From Paraglaciecola psychrophila 170 (GTDB taxonomy: Bacteria; Pseudomonadota; Gammaproteobacteria; Enterobacterales; Alteromonadaceae): 64,000 bases of DNA. Location of the stretch: assembly GCF_000347635.1 (NCBI RefSeq), contig NC_020514.1, positions 2,418,001 through 2,482,000 on the forward strand, given 5' to 3'. The notes under the pieces were generated by a model. The model was not told the origin of the DNA, did not search any database, and saw only the letters and a program-made list of their open reading frames with translations. The first letter of the stretch is position 1, and every line of letters starts with the position of its first letter. Positions 56,297 through 64,000 of the stretch are shown here, piece by piece. The position numbers and the translations under genes are program-made.

Positions 56297-57157
56297 TTAT
56301 AGTTTTTCGATTTTATAACCTTTAGCTTTGAGCTGTGCTAACACACTATCAGGTCCTGCAAGATGTAATGCGCCAACCAAAATAAATTCAACGGGTTGGT
56401 CATTCAACATACTAATAATCTTAGGTAACCAATTGTTATTGCGTGTTACCAATAAGTCTTGATAGATATCAGGGTAATCAGCTTTAAAGGGCGTGATGCC
56501 TACATCGGCCATACCTTGCATATCACCTGCAAGCCAAGTCGAATGTAATTTAGCAAACATCTCTGGCATTTTTTTTATGTCTTTTAGGGTGTATTCAATC
56601 ATGGTATTAGGATCGTCACCGCCTAAATTAGCCATGAAAGCCAATTGTTCATCAGGTGTTTCTAACCAGCCTTGCTCTTTTTCTTGGTCTTTAGCCATAT
56701 TAGCGAAAAACATATCCACACCTTCACTGGTGTAACCCATAGCCTGAAGTTCAATAAATGTCAGTGAAATCGCTAACAAACTCGGCTTGTGTGATGCAAA
56801 TGCTTGCATCGGTATTTGTCGAGATGATAAATGAATTGCTAGAGATTTATAGGTGTCTGGTTGTAATACGTTATTAATGGTCGTGCCGTCGCTGTACATC
56901 ATTTGATCCATCATTTTTTGACCAAACTCTGGGGAGCTAACCGCCTCCATGTCGGTTTCAAAAATGACTTTATCCGCTGCTTGGTATGCCAAGTCGTATT
57001 CTTTTGCCAAAGGATAATCTTCAGGTGTAAGTACATGAATGGTGCCTCCAATATAAAGGCTGTGTTGCTCGTTAGACAGTTTCCACACTGCTGCAGCTTG
57101 AAGGCTGAGGGACAATAATAGGCTGGTGCTCAGGGTGAGCACTTTAATCAAAGTCAT
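56297..57157 (-). CDS. TraB/GumN-family exported protein
   Basis: A 286-residue TraB/GumN-type protein with a signal peptide (STSLLLSLSLQAAA). The paired G-H motifs are LYIGGTIHVLTPEDYPL at the start and EFILVGALHLAGPDSVLAQL at the end; these place likely metal-binding or catalytic His residues, and Tiki-type relatives are metalloproteases. AGGAAG lies before ATG 57157. The role in bacteria is not settled. Confidence 0.85.
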   Translation of the reverse strand: MTLIKVLTLSTSLLLSLSLQAAAVWKLSNEQHSLYIGGTIHVLTPEDYPLAKEYDLAYQAADKVIFETDMEAVSSPEFGQKMMDQMMYSDGTTINNVLQPDTYKSLAIHLSSRQIPMQAFASHKPSLLAISLTFIELQAMGYTSEGVDMFFANMAKDQEKEQGWLETPDEQLAFMANLGGDDPNTMIEYTLKDIKKMPEMFAKLHSTWLAGDMQGMADVGITPFKADYPDIYQDLLVTRNNNWLPKIISMLNDQPVEFILVGALHLAGPDSVLAQLKAKGYKIEKL

Positions 57158-57392
57158 ATGTTATTACTTCCTATGTATATCTATGGATAAAACTAGCTGC
57201 AAGAATAGCCTCGTGGTATACCTTAACGCAACATTCCTGAGTTGTTTTTTAATGCTCCATATTGGTGCTGCTGCATTGATTAAGGGCAGGTTTTCTGATT
57301 TTACACCTACCTCGGTTAGCTAACCGCATGAATTATATGATATTAATATTTGGCATCATTCCTGTATTAATTAATTTATAACGCAATGTGAA

Positions 57393-57429
57393 TTGTTGTT
57401 AAAACTATTTCTCATCTTGTATACAACAA
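57393..57429 (+). promoter_or_regulatory. Upstream hairpin of the nir-nas leader
   Basis: TTGTTGT (57393-57399) pairs with ACAACAA (57423-57429) around a 23-base loop. It lies about 30 bases before the leader terminator. In nitrate leaders controlled by ANTAR proteins (NasR, NasT) a hairpin upstream of the terminator is the binding site. The match here is structural, not sequence-proven. Confidence 0.45.
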
Positions 57430-57455
57430 CGTATTTAAGGTGACTTGGCAAAGAA

Positions 57456-57494
57456 GCCCACCTATTTCTGAACTGGAATGGTGGGTTTTTTTTT
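57456..57494 (+). terminator. Leader intrinsic terminator (attenuator) before nirB
   Basis: The stem CCCACC (57457-57462) / GGTGGG (57480-57485) is followed by nine T bases (57486-57494), 36 bases before nirB. The preceding GGCAAAGAAGCCCACC resembles leaders of assimilatory nitrate operons regulated by NasT- or NasR-type antitermination. A strong terminator between promoter and first gene implies control by readthrough. Confidence 0.75.
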
Positions 57495-57529
57495 GCGTTC
57501 AAGAAATATAAAAAATACAGAGGTGACAC

Positions 57530-60151
57530 ATGTCAGACTTAATCAATGTAGATAACGGGAATAACATGCGAATAGTAGTAGTAGGTAATGGCATGGTGGG
57601 ACATCATTTTGTCGACCAATTGATACAAGAAAATAATGCAGACAACAACACACAGCTAGATGTTGTGGTGTTATCGGCAGAGCCAAGACTTGCCTACGAC
57701 CGTGTACATTTATCTGAGTATTTTTCTGGTAAAACGGCTGAAGAATTGGCCTTAACCACACCAGAGTATTATCAACAGCACAATATTAAGTTTGCTTTAA
57801 ATGCCAAGGTAGTCAGCATCAATAAGTTGGCTAAATCGGTCACTACCGAAGCGGGCGAGGTGTTTGTATATGACAAGCTCGTGTTGTCCACTGGATCTTA
57901 TCCTTTTGTACCGCCGATCCCGGGCAACGACCAACCTCACTGTTTGGTTTATCGTACCATTGAAGATTTAGAAAATATCAGTGCTTCATCTGCCGTCAGT
58001 AAAGTGGGAGTGGTTGTAGGCGGCGGTCTATTAGGTTTAGAGGCGGCTAATGCCTTAAAAGAAGCAGGCTTACAAACTCACGTAGTTGAATTTGCTCCGC
58101 AGTTAATGGCGGTACAGGTAGACAACGGTGGTGGCCGAGTACTACGCAGTAAAATCGAAGCGCTAGGCGTAAAAGTGCATACTCAAAAAGCCACACAAAG
58201 CATTGAAGTCGGAGACACCTGTCGCTATAAAATGTGTTTTGCTGATGGTGAAGTATTAGAAACCGACATGATTTTATTCTCTGCAGGTATTCGCCCACAA
58301 GATGCATTAGCCCGTGAATTCGATATCGTCATCGGTGAGCGCGGCGGCATAGTGGTGAACGATCAATGCCTAACCAGTGACGCTGATATCTACGCTATTG
58401 GTGAGTGTGCCTTATGGAATAACTTTATCTTTGGTTTAGTGGCTCCTGGTTACACTATGGCCAGAGCGGCAGCCAGCCATATTATTGGTGGCGACGTGAC
58501 GTTCCAAGGTGCTGATATGAGCACCAAATTAAAATTAATGGGTGTTGAAGTAGGTTCAATCGGTGATGCGCATGCTAAAACAGATGGAGCCTTATGTTAC
58601 ACCTATGAAAATCAGCCTCTAGAAGTTTACAAAAAAATTGTGGTGGATGCACAACAGAAAAAACTATTAGGTGCTGTGCTGATTGGTGATACCAGTGATT
58701 ACGACACTTTGCTGCAATATGCGTTAAACGATATCGAATTACCAGAACATCCAGAAAGCTTGATTTTACCCGCGGCAGCTGGCGCTGCCCCAGCACTGGG
58801 TGTTGATGCATTACCAGACACAGCAACCATTTGTTCATGTCATAACGTATCCAAAGGCGACATCATTGAAGCCTTTAATTCGGGCAGTTGTAATTTAGCG
58901 GATATTAAATCCTGCACTAAAGCCAGCACAGGTTGTGGCGGTTGCACGGCATTACTTAAAACTGTAGTGGATAGCGAACTCACCAAACGCGGCGTAGAAG
59001 TGAAAAAAGATATTTGTGAACACTTCGCGTATTCACGCCAAGAAATGTTTCACCTAGTTAAAGTCGGCGGCATAAAAACCTTTGATGAGCTGGTAGAAAA
59101 ACACGGTAAAGGTTTAGGTTGTGAAATATGTAAGCCAGTGACTGCGTCGATTTTAGCTTCTATATGGAATGATTTTGTACTCAAACCAGACCATGTCAGT
59201 CTGCAAGACACCAACGACACTTACCTGGGTAATATGCAAAAAGACGGCACGTATTCAGTGGTGCCCCGAATAGCAGGCGGCGAAATCACCCCAGAAAAAC
59301 TCATAGTGTTAGGTCAAGTCGCTAAAGATTATAAGTTGTATACCAAAATCACTGGTGGCCAACGCATCGATTTATTTGGCGCCCGTGTTGATCAACTTCC
59401 CGCTATTTGGCAAACCCTTATCGAAGCCGGTTTTGAAACAGGCCATGCCTATGCCAAGTCTTTAAGAACAGTGAAGTCTTGTGTAGGCAGCACTTGGTGT
59501 CGTTTCGGTGTGCAAGATTCAGTAGGCCAAGCCATCGAGTTAGAAAATCGTTACAAAGGATTACGGGCACCCCATAAAATAAAATTTGGTGTGTCGGGTT
59601 GTACCCGTGAATGTGCCGAAGCCCAAAGCAAAGACATAGGCATCATCGCCACTGAAAACGGCTGGAACCTATATGTGTGTGGAAACGGTGGCATGAAACC
59701 GCGCCATGGCGATTTGTTTGCTACCGACTTAGACACTGCAACCTTAGTTAAATACATTGACCGAGTACTGATGTTTTACGTTAGAACAGGCGATCGTTTG
59801 CAACGCACATCGGTATGGTTGGAAAACCTAGAGGGTGGCCTTGAGTATTTACAACAAGTCGTAATTAAAGACTCATTAGGCATATGCGAAGAGCTTGAAG
59901 CACAAATGCAAAATGTAGTCGACACCTATCAGTGTGAGTGGAAAACAGCGATTGAAAGTGAACAATCTCGTAAACGTTTCCGTCAGTTCGTAAACAGTGA
60001 TAAATCTGATTTGAACATTGTATTTGTTGAAGAGCGTGAACAAATTCGTCCTGCAACAGAATCAGAAAAAGAACACTTTAATAAAGCACAAAACAGTCAA
60101 TCACAAAGCAGTGAAGTAAAAAGCACTGAACTTGCCACAGAATTGGTTTAG
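57530..60151 (+). CDS. nirB: Nitrite reductase (NADH) large subunit
   Basis: An 873-residue NirB, which reduces nitrite to ammonium with NADH electrons. In order: FAD/NAD domain (IVVVGNGMVGHHFVDQL, then VGVVVGGGLLGLEAAN), a BFD-type [2Fe-2S] segment (ICSCHNVSKGDI then TGCGGCTALL), and the sirohaem/[4Fe-4S] reductase domain (SCVGSTWCRFGVQDS and GVSGCTRECAEAQSKDIG). GAGGTGA lies before ATG 57530. It is first in the operon and depends on CobA products for sirohaem. Length and order of domains are normal. Confidence 0.96.
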   Translation: MSDLINVDNGNNMRIVVVGNGMVGHHFVDQLIQENNADNNTQLDVVVLSAEPRLAYDRVHLSEYFSGKTAEELALTTPEYYQQHNIKFALNAKVVSINKLAKSVTTEAGEVFVYDKLVLSTGSYPFVPPIPGNDQPHCLVYRTIEDLENISASSAVSKVGVVVGGGLLGLEAANALKEAGLQTHVVEFAPQLMAVQVDNGGGRVLRSKIEALGVKVHTQKATQSIEVGDTCRYKMCFADGEVLETDMILFSAGIRPQDALAREFDIVIGERGGIVVNDQCLTSDADIYAIGECALWNNFIFGLVAPGYTMARAAASHIIGGDVTFQGADMSTKLKLMGVEVGSIGDAHAKTDGALCYTYENQPLEVYKKIVVDAQQKKLLGAVLIGDTSDYDTLLQYALNDIELPEHPESLILPAAAGAAPALGVDALPDTATICSCHNVSKGDIIEAFNSGSCNLADIKSCTKASTGCGGCTALLKTVVDSELTKRGVEVKKDICEHFAYSRQEMFHLVKVGGIKTFDELVEKHGKGLGCEICKPVTASILASIWNDFVLKPDHVSLQDTNDTYLGNMQKDGTYSVVPRIAGGEITPEKLIVLGQVAKDYKLYTKITGGQRIDLFGARVDQLPAIWQTLIEAGFETGHAYAKSLRTVKSCVGSTWCRFGVQDSVGQAIELENRYKGLRAPHKIKFGVSGCTRECAEAQSKDIGIIATENGWNLYVCGNGGMKPRHGDLFATDLDTATLVKYIDRVLMFYVRTGDRLQRTSVWLENLEGGLEYLQQVVIKDSLGICEELEAQMQNVVDTYQCEWKTAIESEQSRKRFRQFVNSDKSDLNIVFVEEREQIRPATESEKEHFNKAQNSQSQSSEVKSTELATELV

Positions 60152-60161
60152 GAGACACACA

Positions 60162-60509
60162 ATGAGCACATCAAATAACTGGATTTCGGTATGCAGCGAT
60201 ACCGACTTAGTCGCCAATTCTGGAGTTTGCGCTTTGCTAAACGAACAACAAATTGCCTTGTTTAAAATTAAAAACGCCAATGATGAACAGGTTTTCGCTG
60301 TAAGTAACTGGGATCCAATCGGCAAAGCTAATGTGTTGTATCGTGGATTATTGGGCTCTGTGGAAAACGCGAAGGTGATCATTTCGCCACTTTACAAGCA
60401 GCGCTATTGTTTAAGTTCAGGCCAATGCCTAGATGACGATGCTATTAAGTTAACGGTTTACCCAGTGCGTATCGAAAACAACCAAGTGCAGTTGCAGTTG
60501 GCTGACTAA
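60162..60509 (+). CDS. nirD: Nitrite reductase small subunit
   Basis: A 115-residue NirD, a Rieske-fold subunit without the Fe-S ligands. NWDPIGKANVLYRGLLGSVE and SPLYKQRYCLSSGQCLDDDA match the family. It pairs with NirB in the NADH-dependent enzyme. ATG 60162 follows GGAGACACACA, eleven bases after the nirB stop; the longer frame is not needed. The gene ends three bases before nasA. Confidence 0.93.
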   Translation: MSTSNNWISVCSDTDLVANSGVCALLNEQQIALFKIKNANDEQVFAVSNWDPIGKANVLYRGLLGSVENAKVIISPLYKQRYCLSSGQCLDDDAIKLTVYPVRIENNQVQLQLAD

Positions 60510-60512
60510 TTG

Positions 60513-63269
60513 ATGCCTTCTAATCATCACATGCCCAAGAATAAAAGCGCTAGCACTGCTTCTGTGGTCAGCACTACTTGCCCATACTGCGGTGTGGGCT
60601 GTGGTATAGATGTGCACATTGCTAACGACAAACAATTAACTGAACTAAAAGGCAGTAGCGATCACCCTGCCAACTTCGGACGTTTGTGCGTTAAAGGCAG
60701 TAAGTTATTAGAAACCAATTCTCCCTCGGGCCGTTTACTCAGCCCTATGATTGGCGCTAAAAAAGCCAGTTGGGAAGACGCCATTGCTCAAGTGGCGACT
60801 AAGTTTAATCAGCTTATTGCAAAGCATGGATCCGACTCAGTTGCGTTTTATGTATCAGGCCAATTGTTAACTGAAGACTATTATGTCGCCAATAAACTGA
60901 TGAAAGGTTATATCGGCAGTGCCAATATCGATACTAATTCAAGATTATGTATGTCGTCAGCTGTAGCGGCTTACAAACGTGCCTTTGGTGCCGATGCGGT
61001 GCCTTGTTGTTATGAAGATTTAGAGCAAGCCGAATTATTAATATTGGTGGGCTCAAATGCGGCTTGGACACACCCTGTATTGTTTCAACGTATCGAGAGA
61101 GCTAAAAAGCTGAATCCCGACATGCAAGTGGTCACAATCGACCCACGAAGAACTGCTACATCTGAGTTGGCCGATATGCATCTAGCGATTAAACCCGGTA
61201 CCGATGTGGTGTTGTTTAACGGTTTATTGGCATATTTGGATAATCACGATGCTGTCAATACAGATTACATCACAGCTAATACACAAGGCTTTGAGCAGGT
61301 TATTAACAGCTGTAAGCCTTGGACATTAAGTCAAGTAGCCCAGCAATGTGACATTAGTGAATTAGAATTACATAGTTTTTATCGATTATTTGCTAAAACC
61401 GATAAAGTGGTCACTGCTTATTGCATGGGGGTGAATCAATCTACCTCTGGTTCTGACAAAGCTAACAGTATTATTAACAGTCATTTAGCCACCGGTAAGA
61501 TTGGTCGTGAAGGTTGCGGGCCGTTTTCGTTAACAGGTCAACCCAATGCTATGGGCGGCCGCGAAGTGGGTGGTTTAGCCAATATGTTGGCTTGTCATAT
61601 GGATATTGAAAACCCTGAACATCGCCAAACGGTACAGACGTATTGGCAGTCGCCCACTATCGCTAATAAAGCGGGGTTGAAAGCCGTCGATTTATTTGAC
61701 AATATTAATAATGGCAAAGTCAAAGCCGTGTGGATCATGGCCACTAATCCAATGGTGAGTATGCCCAACAGACAAAAAATTGCCGAAGCATTAACAAAAT
61801 GTGAGCTGGTGGTAGTGTCTGATTGTGTGGCTAAAAACGATACTCTTGATTATGCCCATATTGCTTTTCCGGCTAGCTGTTGGTCAGAAAAAGACGGCAC
61901 AGTCACCAATTCTGAGCGGCGTATTTCCCGCCAGCGTGGTTTGTTACCTGCCGCAGGCAAAGCTAAGCACGACTGGCAAATTATATGTGATGTAGCCAAA
62001 GCCATGGGGTTTGAAAACGGTTTCGATTTTAATTCAGCCAATGAAATATTTGCTGAATATGCCGGATTAACCAAAGCAGATAACCAAGGCAGTCGAGGTT
62101 TAGACTTATCTGGTTTATGTAATATGACAGAAACCCAATATAACCGTCTAAAACCGGTGCAATGGCCTGTGAATAAACAGTATCCCGATGGCACTAAACG
62201 ATTATTCACAGACGGAAAATTTTACACTCAAAGTGGTAAAGCACAGTTTGTGCTCACCGACTTTGCTGCACCTGAACAATTAACAAACACTGATTTCCCC
62301 TTTGTACTTAATAGTGGCAGGGTGAGAGATCAATGGCATACCATGACACGTACCGGTAAAACGTCAGAATTAAGCGCACACACCAACCGACCATATTTAG
62401 CTATTCATGCAATAGATGCTCAACGCTTAGCGTTAAAGAATGATGATTTAGTTAGCCTCAGCGCAGCCCATTTTAATAATAAGCAAAACCGAGTCTTGCT
62501 GCCCATAGTAATTGACAACAATCAACGTCAAGGAGAGGTGTTTGCACCCATTCATTGGAGTGCTAGTAACGCATCCAGCGCCAACATTAGCGCTCTTTAT
62601 ACCGATGCTAACGACAAAATATCTGGGCAGCCTGAATTAAAACATGCAGCGGTTAAGCTTCAAAAAGTCAGTTATCAATATTCTGGGCAGCTGTTTATTC
62701 GGCAACAGCTTAAGGTTGAGTTACTGCGAGAATATTTTGATTATTTTGTCACATGCCCCGTTGATAACGGGCATTTAGTATTTTTTGCCACAGAACAAGA
62801 GCCAGCAAAAATTAAGCGCGACTTACAACAACAACTGCCACTGTATGACGAATGGGTCAACGCCTCAGGCATTGACCTAAATAGCAGCTGTGCCATGCGC
62901 CAAGGTGTGATGTCATTGATCATGTTTATCTCAGTAAACCACAATGAGGTTGATCCCAGCTGGATCAATAGTTTGCTCATTAGCGAAAACGTAACGCCTG
63001 AACAGCTTCACGGTTTGTTAAACATCCAGCCTGATGTGCAATTCAAACAAGGCAAGTTAGTGTGTAGTTGTTTTAAAGTAGCTGAAAATACCATTATTGA
63101 CGCCATCAAAGGTGGCTGTAACTCAGTAGACAATTTAGGTAAGCAGTTAAAGTGTGGGACTAATTGTGGCTCATGTAAGTCTGAACTGAGCCAAATGGTG
63201 AGGTTACATCAGCCCAAAAATCTCATTATTGAAGAAGACCAATTAATTACTTTGGAGGCCGTATCATGA
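60513..63269 (+). CDS. nasA: Assimilatory nitrate reductase catalytic subunit with C-terminal BFD domain
   Basis: A molybdopterin oxidoreductase of about 918 residues. The N-terminal [4Fe-4S] ligands are [13 protein letters not shown] and GRLCVKG; the bis-MGD domains include [30 protein letters not shown] and [12 protein letters not shown] near the C-terminus of the main domain. A BFD-type [2Fe-2S] end ([19 protein letters not shown], then [12 protein letters not shown]) is the electron-entry module typical of assimilatory NasA. It reduces nitrate to nitrite for NirBD. ATG 60513 is taken as start over TTG 60510. It overlaps cobA by four bases (ATGA). Confidence 0.95.
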   Translation: MPSNHHMPKNKSASTASVVSTTCPYCGVGCGIDVHIANDKQLTELKGSSDHPANFGRLCVKGSKLLETNSPSGRLLSPMIGAKKASWEDAIAQVATKFNQLIAKHGSDSVAFYVSGQLLTEDYYVANKLMKGYIGSANIDTNSRLCMSSAVAAYKRAFGADAVPCCYEDLEQAELLILVGSNAAWTHPVLFQRIERAKKLNPDMQVVTIDPRRTATSELADMHLAIKPGTDVVLFNGLLAYLDNHDAVNTDYITANTQGFEQVINSCKPWTLSQVAQQCDISELELHSFYRLFAKTDKVVTAYCMGVNQSTSGSDKANSIINSHLATGKIGREGCGPFSLTGQPNAMGGREVGGLANMLACHMDIENPEHRQTVQTYWQSPTIANKAGLKAVDLFDNINNGKVKAVWIMATNPMVSMPNRQKIAEALTKCELVVVSDCVAKNDTLDYAHIAFPASCWSEKDGTVTNSERRISRQRGLLPAAGKAKHDWQIICDVAKAMGFENGFDFNSANEIFAEYAGLTKADNQGSRGLDLSGLCNMTETQYNRLKPVQWPVNKQYPDGTKRLFTDGKFYTQSGKAQFVLTDFAAPEQLTNTDFPFVLNSGRVRDQWHTMTRTGKTSELSAHTNRPYLAIHAIDAQRLALKNDDLVSLSAAHFNNKQNRVLLPIVIDNNQRQGEVFAPIHWSASNASSANISALYTDANDKISGQPELKHAAVKLQKVSYQYSGQLFIRQQLKVELLREYFDYFVTCPVDNGHLVFFATEQEPAKIKRDLQQQLPLYDEWVNASGIDLNSSCAMRQGVMSLIMFISVNHNEVDPSWINSLLISENVTPEQLHGLLNIQPDVQFKQGKLVCSCFKVAENTIIDAIKGGCNSVDNLGKQLKCGTNCGSCKSELSQMVRLHQPKNLIIEEDQLITLEAVS

Positions 63270-64000
63270 ATACCGAAAATACATTATTTCCATGGGGCTT
63301 TGCACGACTACAACAGTTTTTGTCTAGTCATAACGTCACACCTTTGAAGCAACTACCTAATTGGTTAAACCACTATTTTAGCCATCATCAGCTTGTGCCG
63401 CGTCGTAAACGTAATGCGAAAGGCCACGTTTATTTGATTGGAGCAGGGCCGGGCGATGCGGAGCTGCTGACTTTAAAAGCCCATCGCTTAATTCAACAAG
63501 CGGATGTAGTGATGTATGACTGGTTGGTTAACCCAGATATTATCAAGATGATCCCGCGTCATGTTGAAAGGGTATTTGTGGGTAAAAAGTGTGGCCGCCA
63601 TAGTATGAAACAAGCCGATATATGCCAGTTGATGGTAGAAGTGGCACTAACCGGTAAAAACATTGTGCGCTTAAAAGGTGGCGACCCCGCTATTTTTGCT
63701 AGAGCTGCAGAAGAATGTGATATTTTAGCGAAGCACCACATCGACTTTGCGATAGTGCCGGGTATTACCGCTGCATCGGGTGCGTCGGCTTATGCAGGTA
63801 TCCCTCTTACGCATAGAGAATGTGCTCAATCTGTTCGTTTTATCACTGCACACTTAAGATCAGAAAAGTCAGCCACAGGCGAGCTAAAGTCCCCTACAGA
63901 CGAGCCCAATTGGCAAGCGCTGGTGGCAGGAGCCAACGCCTCACAATCTACCAATAAGGGTGAAACATTAGTGTTTTACATGGGACTCAAACGTATCGAC
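63266..64000 (+). CDS. cobA: Uroporphyrinogen-III C-methyltransferase (partial)
   Basis: A SUMT that makes precorrin-2, the precursor of sirohaem for NirB. The SAM-binding start is [20 protein letters not shown], then [12 protein letters not shown] and [19 protein letters not shown], and [20 protein letters not shown], all signatures of the family. An N-terminal extension of about 50 residues precedes the domain. Its ATG overlaps the nasA stop, so it is the fourth gene of the operon. The gene runs off the right edge. Confidence 0.95.
   Translation, partial: MNTENTLFPWGFARLQQFLSSHNVTPLKQLPNWLNHYFSHHQLVPRRKRNAKGHVYLIGAGPGDAELLTLKAHRLIQQADVVMYDWLVNPDIIKMIPRHVERVFVGKKCGRHSMKQADICQLMVEVALTGKNIVRLKGGDPAIFARAAEECDILAKHHIDFAIVPGITAASGASAYAGIPLTHRECAQSVRFITAHLRSEKSATGELKSPTDEPNWQALVAGANASQSTNKGETLVFYMGLKRID

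Overview
The window reads as chromosomal DNA of a marine gammaproteobacterium of the Alteromonadaceae, most like Glaciecola/Paraglaciecola. Three things point there: the order uvrC-pgsA-tRNA-Gly-tRNA-Cys-tRNA-Leu at the left end, the style of many proteins (DUF2780, DUF6491, NF038104-type lipoproteins, exported GH13/GH31, TonB receptor), and the moderate-to-low G+C. The genus is an inference from family resemblance, not from a search.

Layout. 1-1.5 kb: uvrC 3' end, a frameshifted pgsA, and a three-tRNA operon with its own promoter. 1.5-4.1 kb: a graveyard of a RAYT/IS200-like element, with one element carrying a broken transposase, a solo 250-bp 3' end of a second copy, REP-like palindromes and a small lipoprotein gene between them. 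4.5-13.6 kb: a His-rich TonB receptor (frameshifted), a membrane M28 peptidase, a CPA2 antiporter, a Nudix hydrolase and a sulfotransferase. 13.8-29.5 kb: mostly intact housekeeping and accessory genes (AarF-like kinase, M15 peptidase, two RhlE-type helicases, SulP transporter + Usp, MYG1, a double solute-binding-domain protein, SpeE-like protein, SDR, DUF900 hydrolase), with a MITE-like element at 24.7 kb and a perfect 36-bp palindrome at 29.5 kb. 29.8-45.6 kb: a decayed accessory zone with a broken nitroreductase, solute-binding protein, class V aminotransferase, YegD-like Hsp70, three GST paralogues beside an AraC regulator, a GAF-GAF-GGDEF-EAL gene cut by an IS630 element, an ldhA pseudogene whose 5' end is triplicated, a broken CDF transporter, and an IS3 remnant that truncates a cytochrome c. 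45.9-64 kb: a mostly clean stretch with an RRM protein, an exported alpha-glucan set (GH13, esterase, GH31), DUF2780, MOSC-MATE, moeA with decayed copies of its own 3' end, a TraB/GumN protein, and the assimilatory nitrate/nitrite operon nirB-nirD-nasA-cobA behind an attenuator-like leader.

How the genes fit together. The right end is one functional theme: NasA reduces nitrate to nitrite, NirBD reduces nitrite to ammonium, CobA makes the sirohaem precursor needed by NirB, and nearby MoeA makes the molybdenum cofactor needed by NasA. The GH13-esterase-GH31 trio degrades alpha-glucans outside the cytoplasm. The minus-strand GSTs and divergent AraC gene look like one detoxification locus.

Main caution: about a third of the genes have frameshifts or nonsense codons, and at least six are one-base changes in runs of five or more identical bases (TonB receptor, double-SBP protein, small SBP, YegD, CDF, MATE). 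Since pgsA, normally essential, is among the broken genes, part of this 'decay' may be sequencing or assembly error. The ldhA, RAYT, IS3/cytochrome and IS630/GGDEF lesions have structural causes and look genuine. No CRISPR array, phage or integron was seen.
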